Shown in pieces: positions 16,766 through 25,564 of a stretch of 64,000 bases of DNA. A program made the position numbers and the translations under genes. Origin of the DNA: Seonamhaeicola sp. ML3 (GTDB lineage: Bacteria; Bacteroidota; Bacteroidia; Flavobacteriales; Flavobacteriaceae); assembly GCF_023273855.1 (NCBI RefSeq), contig NZ_CP096884.1, positions 2,728,001-2,792,000 of the forward strand. Direction: 5' to 3'. A model generated the notes under the pieces. That model had not been told where the DNA came from and did no database searches. It was given only the letters and a program-made list of their open reading frames with translations. How positions within the stretch are numbered: the stretch's first letter is position 1; the number at the start of each line of letters is the position of its first letter.

Positions 16766-17827
16766 ATGGCAGGAAATTCCTTTGGAAAACTATTTAATTT
16801 AACGACTTACGGAGAATCTCATGGTCCAGCTTTAGGTGGCGTAATAGATGGGTGCCCTTCTGGTGTGGAACTGGATTTAGAAGCCATACAACATGAGTTA
16901 AATAGGCGTAAACCAGGGCAGTCTGCCATTGTAACACAACGTAAGGAACCTGATACTGTTAAATTTCACTCTGGTATTTTTGAAGGGAAGACTACGGGTA
17001 CACCAATAGGTTTTGTCATTGAAAACACCAACCAAAAGTCTCACGATTATACGCATATTAAGGATAGCTACAGGCCAAGTCATGCCGATTATGTGTACGA
17101 TAAAAAATATGGTTTTAGGGATTATCGTGGTGGCGGACGCAGTTCTGCACGCGAAACCTCATGTAGAGTAGTCGCTGGTGCGATTGCTAAACAGCTTTTA
17201 AAAGATATTGAGATTACAGCCTATGTATCTAGTGTGGGCACCATGAAGTTAGATAAACCTTATACTGAACTGGATTTATCTAAAGCCGAAGAAAATATTG
17301 TACGTTGTCCAGATATGTATATGGCTTCTCAAATGGAAAGCTATATCAAGGACGTAAGAAGTAAAGGCGATACTGTTGGGGGTGTTGTAAGTTGTGTTAT
17401 AAAAAATGTTCCTGTTGGACTAGGAGAACCTGTTTTCGATAAATTACATGCCGAACTAGGGAAAGCCATGCTTTCTATAAATGCTGTAAAAGGGTTTGAA
17501 TACGGGAGCGGTTTTCATGGTAGTACCATGTATGGTAGCGACCACAACGATGCTTTTAATAACGACGGTTCTACAAAGACCAATTATTCAGGCGGAATTC
17601 AAGGCGGTATAAGCAACGGTATGGATATTTACTTTAACGTGGCTTTTAAACCGGTTGCTACGCTTATTCAAAAGTATGAAACCATAGATAAAGAAGGGAA
17701 TACTGTTGAAATGCAAGGTAAAGGGCGTCATGACCCTTGTGTTGTGCCAAGAGCTGTACCTATTGTAGAAGCCATGGCAGCATTGGTTTTAGCAGATTTT
17801 CACTTAATCAATAAGATATATTCTTAG
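16766..17827 (+). CDS. aroC: Chorismate synthase
   Basis: Converts 5-enolpyruvylshikimate-3-phosphate to chorismate, the branch point to aromatic amino acids, folate and menaquinone (men genes at 49-55 kb). 353 residues, the usual length. Family motifs are present: [20 protein letters not shown] at the start, [10 protein letters not shown], the [20 protein letters not shown] stretch, [20 protein letters not shown], and [17 protein letters not shown] near the end. The FMN- and substrate-binding His residues of these motifs are kept. Encoded alone; the next 380 bp hold repeats, not genes. Confidence 0.96.
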   Translation: MAGNSFGKLFNLTTYGESHGPALGGVIDGCPSGVELDLEAIQHELNRRKPGQSAIVTQRKEPDTVKFHSGIFEGKTTGTPIGFVIENTNQKSHDYTHIKDSYRPSHADYVYDKKYGFRDYRGGGRSSARETSCRVVAGAIAKQLLKDIEITAYVSSVGTMKLDKPYTELDLSKAEENIVRCPDMYMASQMESYIKDVRSKGDTVGGVVSCVIKNVPVGLGEPVFDKLHAELGKAMLSINAVKGFEYGSGFHGSTMYGSDHNDAFNNDGSTKTNYSGGIQGGISNGMDIYFNVAFKPVATLIQKYETIDKEGNTVEMQGKGRHDPCVVPRAVPIVEAMAALVLADFHLINKIYS

Positions 17828-18207
17828 GAGCTGTTTCCCGCTTTCAGTAGTTGCTTTCCGATGTAGTATCGGAGGAGCTCCAACAAATACTTCAATCGGG
17901 GCTAGGGTTAAGGGCTAACATGGAGGTTACCTATTTAATGATTATATTTAACATTAGTTCGCTATAAATCCTTATTAGAGAATAACCAAAACTTTAATAA
18001 TACAAGAGCTTGTCACCTTGAACATCACTGAAATGAAATATATTTTCATTGAAAGTACCGTGCGAAGCTAGTCGAAAGGCATACAAATAGCGTTTTTTAA
18101 CTAGGTTTCGACTACGCTCAACCTGACAACAGGATATAACTTGTTATTTTCAATTAAATAAAAGCAAAATTATAACGAACTCACGTTATTTAGGTAATTG
18201 AATTATC
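17828..18207. repeat. Gene-free stretch with two palindromic repeat elements
   Basis: No gene is visible. Element 1 (about 17826-17916) contains the hairpin CCGAT-GTAGT-ATCGG (17858-17872) and the segments GCTGTTTCCCGC and CAATCGGGGCTAGGG, which I recognise as recurring in flavobacterial intergenic DNA. Element 2 (about 18010-18131) has near-inverted ends (TTGTCACCTTGA at 18010-18021 against TCAACCTGACAA, 10 of 12 matching) and an inner perfect inverted repeat TAGTCGAAA (18069-18077) / TTTCGACTA (18106-18114). Both resemble REP- or MITE-like intergenic palindromes. Confidence 0.6.
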
Positions 18208-18744
18208 ATGCTATATTACTGGTTGCATCTTGCGTTTATATTTCTAGGTTCCAAGTTTTTTTGGAAACAGGTCGATTTAGCGACCAATCTTACCAGAAGC
18301 CGTCGTGTAAGTATTCTAGATTGCGAGGCCTTTCGGTTTATGGCAAACTCCAAGTATTTCTATTACATGGATTTGATTAGGTTCGAAATTATGTTCCGAA
18401 CCAATTTATACAAGCATACTGTAAACAAAGGAAAATTTCCTGTACTTGGTGGCCAAAAAATAATTTATAAAAAACCTCTAAAACGTTGGACTAAATTTAA
18501 CATCACCCTAATACTAGAAGGTTGGGATGACCATTGGGTGTATCATCGGCAGGTTTTTACGAGAAATAACGAAATTTACGCTATAGGGTTTACCAAAGTT
18601 GGTTTTTGGTATAAACATAAAATTCAAGACATCCGGCCGATTATTTTGGAAAGTGGTATGACTAAAACAGAAATGCCTGCATCAAAAGAGATTTTGGACT
18701 TTTTTAGTAACGATTATAATATTTTAAAAGGTGAAAAACAATGA
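18208..18744 (+). CDS. Acyl-CoA thioesterase-like (hot-dog fold, THEM6/4HBT-type) protein
   Basis: 178 residues. A hydrophobic N-terminal helix (LYYWLHLAFIFLGSKFFW) is followed by a segment resembling the thioesterase superfamily: CEAFRFMANSKYFYYMDLIR (compare the D-x-N-x-H-x-N-x-x-Y-x-x-x-x-D pattern of 4HBT proteins) and KRWTKFNITLILEGWDDHWVYHRQVF. The key Asp of classical 4HBT enzymes is not clearly in place, so activity is uncertain. Its stop overlaps the ATG of the sulfurtransferase gene by 4 bp, so the two are translationally coupled. Confidence 0.72.
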   Translation: MLYYWLHLAFIFLGSKFFWKQVDLATNLTRSRRVSILDCEAFRFMANSKYFYYMDLIRFEIMFRTNLYKHTVNKGKFPVLGGQKIIYKKPLKRWTKFNITLILEGWDDHWVYHRQVFTRNNEIYAIGFTKVGFWYKHKIQDIRPIILESGMTKTEMPASKEILDFFSNDYNILKGEKQ

Positions 18745-19889
18745 TTGATAAACCTTTAGTTTCCGTACAATGGCTTAACGAACATCTATATAATCCAAAT
18801 CTTGTTGTGTTAGATGGTACAATCAACAAGACTTTTGATACTAATCTACAGCAGATTCCTAAAGCACGCTTTTTTGATATAAAACTTAAGTTTAGTGATA
18901 TCTCGGGCGAATTTCCAAGTACATTCCCCAGTAAAGAACAATTTCAGGAGGAAGCCAGAAAATTAGGTATTAATAAAAACAGCACTATTGTGGTATATGA
19001 CGATAAAGGTATTTATTCCTGTGCCCGGGTTTGGTGGCTATTTAGAGCTTTTGGTCACTTTAACGTGGCCGTTTTAGATGGTGGTTTTCCTAAGTGGATA
19101 AAATCAGGTTATCCTACAGAAACCATGAGTGAGTTTAAAGGAGAAACAGGTGATTTTGAAGCAAAGCTTCAACAAGGATACATGATGTTTTTTGAGGACG
19201 TACAAAAAGCCTCGGCTAGCAACTCTCATATTATTGTTGATGCGCGCTCCAGCGGACGGTTTAATGGCGAAGTTCCAGAACCCCGCGCGGGGTTGCGTAG
19301 TGGAACTATTCCGAATTCGGTGAATTTACCTTTTACCGATTTACTCATGGATGGCGTGTTTAAATCGGAAGACGATGTGAAAACCTTGTTTGGCAAAGTC
19401 ATCGAAACCAAAGACACACCTACTATTTTTTCCTGTGGCTCTGGCATTACGGCCTGTGTTTTGGCGTTAGGAGCCGAAATGTCTGGATATGATAATCTAT
19501 CGGTTTATGATGGGTCTTGGACGGAGTGGGGAACTTTAAATTCAGGGCGTTTGGAACATCCCAGTAAATGGACAAAAGAACAATTGCTAGCTTATATACT
19601 TATTTACGTTTCCAATTTAGATTTAAATGAATCTTGGAACGAACGAGAATACATATGGCGTAGAGTTGAAAAGTGTGTATACCAGCAAATGCACGAGCAA
19701 TTTGAAAAAGATAACGATTATCAAAGCATTCAAAACATTATTGAAGCTGTAAAAGCCCATGACTATTATAGAAATGATTTGGCCGATTTATTCGCAGACA
19801 TTAAACTAATGGCATTTGCAGACGGCAACTTACACCAAATGGAACAAATGGTTTATAATTGTTTACGAAATATTTTGAAGGTGAGGTAG
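18741..19889 (+). CDS. Tandem-rhodanese sulfurtransferase with extra C-terminal TerB-like domain
   Basis: 382 residues. Residues 1-265 are a two-domain sulfurtransferase of the 3-mercaptopyruvate/thiosulfate type: an inactive N-terminal rhodanese domain (LVSVQWLNEHLYNPNLVVLDG) and an active C-terminal one with Cys232 in the loop CGSGITA, then YDGSWTEWG. CGSG(I/V)TA suits mercaptopyruvate sulfurtransferase, which transfers sulfane sulfur to acceptors. Normal enzymes end near here, but this chain continues for about 110 residues (WTKEQLLAYILIYVSNLDLNE ... DIKLMAFADGNLHQMEQMV). That tail is an all-helical segment resembling the small TerB-like proteins. No ATG lies at the junction and the frame is unbroken. 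The gene overlaps the thioesterase-like gene by 4 bp. Confidence 0.85.
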   Translation: MIDKPLVSVQWLNEHLYNPNLVVLDGTINKTFDTNLQQIPKARFFDIKLKFSDISGEFPSTFPSKEQFQEEARKLGINKNSTIVVYDDKGIYSCARVWWLFRAFGHFNVAVLDGGFPKWIKSGYPTETMSEFKGETGDFEAKLQQGYMMFFEDVQKASASNSHIIVDARSSGRFNGEVPEPRAGLRSGTIPNSVNLPFTDLLMDGVFKSEDDVKTLFGKVIETKDTPTIFSCGSGITACVLALGAEMSGYDNLSVYDGSWTEWGTLNSGRLEHPSKWTKEQLLAYILIYVSNLDLNESWNEREYIWRRVEKCVYQQMHEQFEKDNDYQSIQNIIEAVKAHDYYRNDLADLFADIKLMAFADGNLHQMEQMVYNCLRNILKVR

Positions 19890-20026
19890 GTTTTGATTAC
19901 GTTTATCGGTTTAATAGATATAAATCCGTTTCAATGATTTATATCAAATGATAAACGAAGTTAAAATTTTAAAAATAAAAAGTCAATATTTACAACGTGT
20001 ATTGAAAGAAAAGTTATCAACATGAA

Positions 20027-20443
20027 TTACTCCAAAAACTTACGCTTCAATTCTGGAGTGGGAATCATACAAGCCTCTTTTTTGCCATACCATTTGTAAC
20101 GGTTTCTAGCAATGAAGTCATATACCCAATTGCGTAAAACGGTTGGGATAATGAAAAAGATAACAGCTAAATTTCTAGGGAAACCTAAGTGTTTAGCAAT
20201 TTGTAACGCTGCAGTAGATTTGTAAGTGATACCTTGTTCTGGAGTGTATAGCAGAATGGAGTCTATGGTGTTGGTGTCAATATTGTAATGCTTGATGATG
20301 TTTTGTCCTATGTCGCTTTGCAGTGGTGCAAACAAAAAAAGGTCTTTCTTATCGTGCTTAATAACATATTGCACAGAACTGTTGCAAAGGTTGCAAACAC
20401 CATCGAATAGAATAAGTTTTTTGTTTTTTGGTATATCTATCAT
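20027..20443 (-). CDS. DCC1-like thiol-disulfide oxidoreductase family protein
   Basis: 138 residues. The DCC family signature is clear at the N-terminus: LILFDGVCNLCNSSVQYV, with the D-x-x-C-x-x-C core, followed by FLFAPLQSDIGQ and later STAALQIAKHLGF. Family members have a thioredoxin-like fold and are assumed to act in thiol-disulfide exchange; substrates are unknown. The gene ends 137 bp from the convergent sulfurtransferase gene. A palindromic repeat (20448-20540) lies directly upstream, between it and mutS2, so its promoter may lie within or beside the repeat. Confidence 0.84.
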   Translation of the reverse strand: MIDIPKNKKLILFDGVCNLCNSSVQYVIKHDKKDLFLFAPLQSDIGQNIIKHYNIDTNTIDSILLYTPEQGITYKSTAALQIAKHLGFPRNLAVIFFIIPTVLRNWVYDFIARNRYKWYGKKEACMIPTPELKRKFLE

Positions 20444-20447
20444 AACA

Positions 20448-20540
20448 ATGCGTCATTGCGAGGAAGTATGACGTGGCAATCTATAATTACAATTTATTAT
20501 ACAGATTCTCGCGCTTTTTTCAAAAGCTCAGAATGACGTT
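20448..20540. repeat. Intergenic palindromic repeat between DCC1-like gene and mutS2
   Basis: Begins CGTCATTGCGAGGAAGTATG and ends CTCAGAATGACG. The outer CGTCATT (20451-20457) is inverted at AATGACG (20532-20538). The stretch TGCGAGGA...GGCAATCT is a form I recognise as common in intergenic DNA of flavobacteria. It can fold as a long imperfect stem and may end transcription of mutS2. Confidence 0.55.
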
Positions 20541-20561
20541 GTAAAGGTACGGTTTTGTAAT

Positions 20562-22730
20562 CTAATTTTTAGCTTCCACCAACTCCAGCTGGTCAATACT
20601 CACATTAGTGGTAAACATACCATAATTTACAACGGCTTTATTTTTTTCAATTTTGTCAATGGTACCAACAGAGCGTCCATCTTCCATTCTAACGCGGTCA
20701 CCCACTTTTAAAATAGGTTTTGGTTTAGGAGGTTGTTTCGCCTTTTCTTCTTTTTCAGCTTTTTTCTTTTTTCTTATGACTGCTACTTTCTTTTCAACTT
20801 CTTGTTTTACCTGTTTTTCTTTAGCTTTTTCTACTTTTTTCTGTTTTGCCGAAATACGTTTACGTTTAGAGTTTTCAATCTGAACTACTTTAAAGAGTTC
20901 AGACATTAACTCCCGTTTCTGCTTATTGTTAAAGTATTTTTCGGCTAAATCGTTAACCTTTTGGCCCAAATAAATCAAGCGTTGATTGCTATCGTATAAT
21001 TCTTGATAGCTTTCCAGTTTCTTTTGAACTCGGGCATTTATTTCTTCAAGCTTTTCGGCTTCTTCGCTCTTTTTCCTTTCGTTTTGTTTTAAGGATTGCC
21101 CTGTTTTTTCCAATCTAGAGCGTTCTTTTTGTAATTTGGCTATAGTGGCATCAAATCTTACCTTACTGCGTTCTATCTTCTTCTTAGCTCTATTTATTAA
21201 GCTGTAAGGAATACCGTTTTTTTGAGCTACTTCAAAAGTAAAGGAGCTTCCTGCTTGCCCCACAACCAGTTTAAACATGGGTTCAAGAGTTCGTTCATTA
21301 AACAGCATGTTGGCATTTATCATAAAAGGTAACTCCGTGGCCAAGATTTTTAAATTAGAGTAGTGGGTGGTTATAATTCCAAATGCTTCGCGGTGGTAAA
21401 ACTCTTCTAAGAAAGTTTCTGCTAATGCACCTCCAAGTTCTGGGTCACTACCGGTACCAAATTCATCAATTAAGAACAGGGAGTTTTTGTTGCACTTCTT
21501 AAGGAAATAATTCATTTGCTTAAGCCTGTAACTATATGTGCTTAAATGGTTTTCAATAGATTGGTTGTCTCCAATATCACTTAGAATCCTATCGAAAATA
21601 CGGGCTTTACTGCGTTCATGAACAGGAATAAGCATGCCGCATTGTAACATAACTTGTAACAGACCAATGGTTTTTAGGGTAATACTTTTTCCTCCGGCAT
21701 TTGGTCCAGAAATTACAATAATTCTGCTTTCTTGGTTTAAGGTAATGGTCTGCGGAAATGTTTTTTCGTTCTTTTGGAGATTGGTTAAATAGAGTAATGG
21801 ATGAAAGGCGTCACGCAAAAACATGCTACGTTCTTCTGTAATTTCAGGAAGAATGGCGTTCATAGAGCGTGCATATTTCGCTTTTGCGGCAATAACATCC
21901 ATGTTAATTAACAGCTCTTGAGAATCTTTTAATAATGGTGTAAACGGACGGATAAAATTAGTAACGTCTTTTAAAATACGTATGATTTCTTCCTTTTCTT
22001 CATACTCTAAATTTTGAAGTTCCCTGGTGTGCTGTAATGCGGTTTCGGGTTCAATGTAAACGATACTTCCTGTTTTACTGCTTCCCATAATAGATCCACG
22101 TACTTTCTTTCTGTACATGGCTTTTACGGCCAATACACGGCGGTTTTCAACTACAGATTCCCTGATATCGTCTAAAAGGTCCTGACCATGGTAAAGGTTT
22201 AGAGCAGTTGCGAAACTCTGATTTATTTTGCCTTTAACGGTATTTATAGATTGTCTTAATTGATAAAGCAACGCCGAGGCATCGTTCTTAATATCTCCAA
22301 AGCGGTCAACAATACTATCTATTTTTTGAATAACATCTTTGTTAACTTCAATGTTAGAGGCAAACTCATTTAATTGCGGATAGTACGCTTTAAACTTTTC
22401 TAGGAAAAGTACAATTTCATTAGTGGTTGAAGATATTGAAGTTATTTTTTTTAAACTGTAAACCTCTAAGTATGTGTTTTCTATGTTTAATAACTTCAAT
22501 TCTTTGTTTATGGTTTCAAATCGGTGTCCGGGGATACGATTCTCGTTGTCAAAAGAGGAGAGATATTCGTTAGTTAGCGCTAATGCATTTAAAATATCCT
22601 GCTTGTTTTTATAAGGCGTGATAAGTAGTGCTCTTTCGTTGCCCAGCGGTGTAATACAATGTTCGCTAACCTGCTCAACCACGGTTGGAAATTCTAAATC
22701 CTCTAATGTTTTTTGATGAATGTTTATCAT
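20562..22730 (-). CDS. mutS2: MutS2-family ATPase (lacks Smr domain)
   Basis: MutS homologue without the mismatch-recognition domain; known members bind branched DNA, restrain recombination or rescue collided ribosomes. From ATG 22730 the protein has 722 residues. MutS core and clamp domains (about 1-320) are followed by the ATPase domain with Walker A GPNAGGKS, Walker B-like LFLIDEFGTGSDPELGG and FGIITTHYSNLK. A coiled-coil clamp follows, then a Lys/Glu-rich linker and a small beta domain (VGDRVRMEDGRSVGTIDKIE) like a KOW segment. The Smr nuclease domain of many MutS2 proteins is absent, which I recall as usual in this family group. A TTG eight codons upstream is open, but the ATG follows a TAAATTTG box (22759-22752) by 22 nt. 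Confidence 0.92.
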   Translation of the reverse strand: MINIHQKTLEDLEFPTVVEQVSEHCITPLGNERALLITPYKNKQDILNALALTNEYLSSFDNENRIPGHRFETINKELKLLNIENTYLEVYSLKKITSISSTTNEIVLFLEKFKAYYPQLNEFASNIEVNKDVIQKIDSIVDRFGDIKNDASALLYQLRQSINTVKGKINQSFATALNLYHGQDLLDDIRESVVENRRVLAVKAMYRKKVRGSIMGSSKTGSIVYIEPETALQHTRELQNLEYEEKEEIIRILKDVTNFIRPFTPLLKDSQELLINMDVIAAKAKYARSMNAILPEITEERSMFLRDAFHPLLYLTNLQKNEKTFPQTITLNQESRIIVISGPNAGGKSITLKTIGLLQVMLQCGMLIPVHERSKARIFDRILSDIGDNQSIENHLSTYSYRLKQMNYFLKKCNKNSLFLIDEFGTGSDPELGGALAETFLEEFYHREAFGIITTHYSNLKILATELPFMINANMLFNERTLEPMFKLVVGQAGSSFTFEVAQKNGIPYSLINRAKKKIERSKVRFDATIAKLQKERSRLEKTGQSLKQNERKKSEEAEKLEEINARVQKKLESYQELYDSNQRLIYLGQKVNDLAEKYFNNKQKRELMSELFKVVQIENSKRKRISAKQKKVEKAKEKQVKQEVEKKVAVIRKKKKAEKEEKAKQPPKPKPILKVGDRVRMEDGRSVGTIDKIEKNKAVVNYGMFTTNVSIDQLELVEAKN

Positions 22731-22751
22731 TCTAGATTTTGATAAGGATAG

Positions 22752-22759
22752 CAAATTTA
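22752..22759 (-). promoter_or_regulatory. Candidate -7 box (TAAATTTG) of mutS2
   Basis: The minus strand reads TAAATTTG, a full match to TAnnTTTG, 22 nt upstream of the ATG at 22730. It overlaps the alternative TTG codon at 22754, which argues against that start. No good -33 TTG is visible. Confidence 0.4.
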
Positions 22760-22953
22760 AACAATCTACAGAGATCTGTACGGTGTTGTGTTGCTCTTAA
22801 AAAATGTTAATTAACAAAGCGCCTCTATTCTTTAACAAAATTCTAACGTCTCCTCTTTGGTTTCTGGCTAAATTGCAATAAAAAACTACGGACTAGAACA
22901 TTAATCAAACTACAAACAGTTAAGTGAAGCCCAATCATTACTATGGTTGGGTT

Positions 22954-25494
22954 TTAACTTATATAGTTCCAGATGTTTTTAAATTTTGAAAGCGCCGTGT
23001 AAGTAGAAAGAATGTTTTCATTTTCTTTTTTAGTCAACCTTGGGTCGTCGCTTAAGGTTTTTTTGGCGTAATACCTGGCTTTTTGCAATATGTCCTTGTC
23101 TTTTACAATGTCCGCAATCCTAAGGTTTAAAACACCGCTCTGTTGAGTACCCATAACATCTCCTGGTCCGCGAAGTTTTAAGTCTACTTCTGCAATTTCA
23201 AATCCGTCGTTAGTTTTTACCATAGTTTCTAGCCTAGTCTTGCTGTCATTGCTCAGTTTGTAGCTGGTCATTAAAATGCAGTAGCTTTGTTCGGCGCCGC
23301 GCCCTACACGGCCTCGAAGCTGGTGTAGTTGCGACAAGCCAAAGCGTTCGGCGCTTTCTATAATCATAACCGAGGCATTAGGCACATTAACGCCAACCTC
23401 AATTACGGTGGTGGCTACCATAATTTGTGTTTCCCCTTTTGCAAAACGTTGCATTTCATAATCTTTGTCCGTGGGTTTCATTTTGCCATGCACAATAGAG
23501 ATTTGATACTCTGGTAAAGGAAAATCTCTCGATATACTTTCGTAGCCATCCATTAAATCCTTGTAGTCCATTTTCTCGCTTTCTTGTATCAGCGGATATA
23601 CGATGTAGATTTGCCTCCCTTTTTTTATTTCGTCTCTAATGAATTTAAATACCTGAAGTCGATTTTTATCATAGCGGTGCACGGTTTTTATGGCTTGTCT
23701 TCCTGGTGGTAATTCGTCGATTACAGAAATATCCAAATCACCATAAACAGACATGGCCAAGGTGCGCGGAATAGGAGTGGCGGTCATGACTAGAATGTGA
23801 GGGGGGACGGAAGCCCCACCAACCTCCCCGGAGGGGAGGCTTTCTAAGGATTTCGTAATATAACTCAAAACGTTATCTATATCTCCTATGACTTGTTCAT
23901 TTGTAAAGCGAATAACCTTAAAACCTATCTCATTTAAAATTCTGGTACGAAGTTCATCAGCGTCCTTTTGTTCTATCGTGGTGTGGTAGCCGCCATCTAC
24001 TTCAATTACTAAATTCTTTTCGATACTAACAAAATCTACTATGAATTCATCGATAATATGTTGTCGTCTGAATTTATGGTCAAGTTTTTTGTTTCTCAAA
24101 CATTCCCATAAAATACGTTCTGCTTCTGTAGAGTGCTTTTTGTTTTCAATTTGTAATTCCTTGAGCAATTTATAAGCAGAAGGACGAGCAGTCATATATT
24201 TTTTGCGTACCGCTTGAGCTTCCTCCCCATGGGAGGATTGAGGAGGGCCTTTTCTCCACAATTTACTTCTTTGAGCAACACCGAAACGGTGTTGTTCGTC
24301 AATTATGGCTAAACCTAAATTTTTAAATTTCACCTTGTCTTCTAAAAGGGCATGGGTGCCGACAAGTATATTTAAATCACCATTTTCTAAACCATTATGG
24401 ATTTCTTTTCTTTTTGAAGTTTTAGTTGACCCGGTTAATAATTCTATTCTGATATTCAATGAATTACACCATTCTAATAATCCGTTATAATGCTGGACTG
24501 ACAAAATTTCAGTAGGAGCCATTAAACAGGCTTGAAAACCGTTGTCAAGAGCCATTAACATTGACATGAACGCTACTATGGTCTTCCCTGAGCCTACATC
24601 ACCTTGTAAAAGTCGGTTCATCTGTGCATTACTGCCTAAGTCCAGTCTTATTTCTTTGAGAACACGCTTCTGTGCATTGGTTAAATTAAAAGGTAAATGT
24701 GCGTTGAAAAAGGTGTTAAAATAATCGCCTACTTTGCTAAAATTATGTCCCTTGATTTTAGATTTATGAATGAGGTTTTTCAGAATTAATTGCAATTGAA
24801 TAAAAAATAATTCTTCGAATTTTAATCGTGATTGAGATTTAGAAAGTAGTTCTTGACTTTTGGGAAAGTGAATATTTAAGAGTGCATCACTTTTTGAAAT
24901 GAGATTCAATTCAGAAATAATTATAGGAGATAATGTTTCCGTAAAACGTCCTTTGGTTTCTAAGAACAGCTGTTGCACTATTTTGCTGATGACTCTATTG
25001 TTAATGCCTTTATTGGTTAGTTTTTCTGTTGATGGGTAAATGGGTTGAATACCGGAACTTAACCCTTTTTTATGTGCTTCGGTAGTTTCAATGTCAGGGT
25101 GAGGCATACTAAACTTACCGTTAAACCAATTGGTCTTTCCAAAAACAACATAAGGTGTGTTTAGTTTTAAGCTTTCTCTAATCCACTTTTGACCTCTAAA
25201 CCAAACCAATTCCATAGTTCCCGTATCATCTTGGAACGTGGCGACCAGACGTTTCCCTCGCTTTTGAGCAACTTCTTTAAAGCCTTTAATTACACCTACA
25301 ACCTGAATTTCTGCATTACTTTGCTGAATTTGATTGATTTTGTAATACCGTGTTCGGTCAATATAACGGTTAGGAAAAAGGTTTAATAAATCTTGGTAAG
25401 TATGAATACCCAGCTCCTTTCTAAGTAAATCGGCTCTATTGGGGCCAACACCTTTAAGGTAGTCAATAGGAGTCTGTAAAAAAGCAGTATTCAT
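22954..25494 (-). CDS. recG: ATP-dependent DNA helicase RecG carrying an in-frame DUF559 insertion
   Basis: RecG reverses stalled replication forks and migrates Holliday junctions. 846 residues against about 700 for normal homologues. N-terminal wedge/OB region (about 1-260) is followed by helicase domain 1 with Walker A GDVGSGKT (298-305) and motif II DEQH (399-402). Domain 2 begins with motif III (TATPIPRTLA, from 571) and continues with IMVATTVIEVGVNVPNA and QLRGRVGRG. Between motifs II and III, after KLWRK (411-415), about 148 foreign residues (416-563) are inserted; native sequence resumes at PPHILVM. All helicase motifs remain intact and the frame is continuous, so a functional helicase is possible. 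ATG 25494 opens MNTAFLQTPIDYLKGVG, the normal RecG start. Diverges from the M1 aminopeptidase gene. Confidence 0.94.
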   Translation of the reverse strand: MNTAFLQTPIDYLKGVGPNRADLLRKELGIHTYQDLLNLFPNRYIDRTRYYKINQIQQSNAEIQVVGVIKGFKEVAQKRGKRLVATFQDDTGTMELVWFRGQKWIRESLKLNTPYVVFGKTNWFNGKFSMPHPDIETTEAHKKGLSSGIQPIYPSTEKLTNKGINNRVISKIVQQLFLETKGRFTETLSPIIISELNLISKSDALLNIHFPKSQELLSKSQSRLKFEELFFIQLQLILKNLIHKSKIKGHNFSKVGDYFNTFFNAHLPFNLTNAQKRVLKEIRLDLGSNAQMNRLLQGDVGSGKTIVAFMSMLMALDNGFQACLMAPTEILSVQHYNGLLEWCNSLNIRIELLTGSTKTSKRKEIHNGLENGDLNILVGTHALLEDKVKFKNLGLAIIDEQHRFGVAQRSKLWRKGPPQSSHGEEAQAVRKKYMTARPSAYKLLKELQIENKKHSTEAERILWECLRNKKLDHKFRRQHIIDEFIVDFVSIEKNLVIEVDGGYHTTIEQKDADELRTRILNEIGFKVIRFTNEQVIGDIDNVLSYITKSLESLPSGEVGGASVPPHILVMTATPIPRTLAMSVYGDLDISVIDELPPGRQAIKTVHRYDKNRLQVFKFIRDEIKKGRQIYIVYPLIQESEKMDYKDLMDGYESISRDFPLPEYQISIVHGKMKPTDKDYEMQRFAKGETQIMVATTVIEVGVNVPNASVMIIESAERFGLSQLHQLRGRVGRGAEQSYCILMTSYKLSNDSKTRLETMVKTNDGFEIAEVDLKLRGPGDVMGTQQSGVLNLRIADIVKDKDILQKARYYAKKTLSDDPRLTKKENENILSTYTALSKFKNIWNYIS
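23806..24249 (-). mobile_element. DUF559 nuclease-like element inserted in frame within recG
   Basis: About 444 bp, a multiple of three, encoding RecG residues 416-563. The core (STEAERILWECLRNKKLDHK, then FRRQHIIDEFIVDFVSIEKN, then LVIEVDGGYHT) is a DUF559/Vsr-like PD-(D/E)xK domain; the candidate metal ligands Asp487, Glu498 and Asp500 are all present. Each end carries a GC-rich hairpin: CCTCCC-CAT-GGGAGG (24222-24236) and CCTCCCC-GGA-GGGGAGG (23823-23839). The two ends are imperfect inverted copies of each other when read inward. There is no Cys/Ser at the start and no His-Asn at the end, so it is not an intein. The exact ends are estimated from where RecG similarity stops and resumes. Confidence 0.72.
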
Positions 25495-25564
25495 GAAACT
25501 AAAATAATTCTTTTGAAATGAATTGCAAATGGCAATTTGGACTAAAGTTTGCTATATTCACCTT

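Noticed and set aside
23806-24249. Complete insertion sequence with transposase
   Set aside because: No transposase is encoded and no clear target duplication could be seen; only the DUF559 domain and hairpin ends are present.
22954-25494. Intein inside RecG
   Set aside because: The insert lacks a nucleophilic first residue, a C-terminal His-Asn and Hint-domain blocks; it is a DUF559 segment with hairpin ends.
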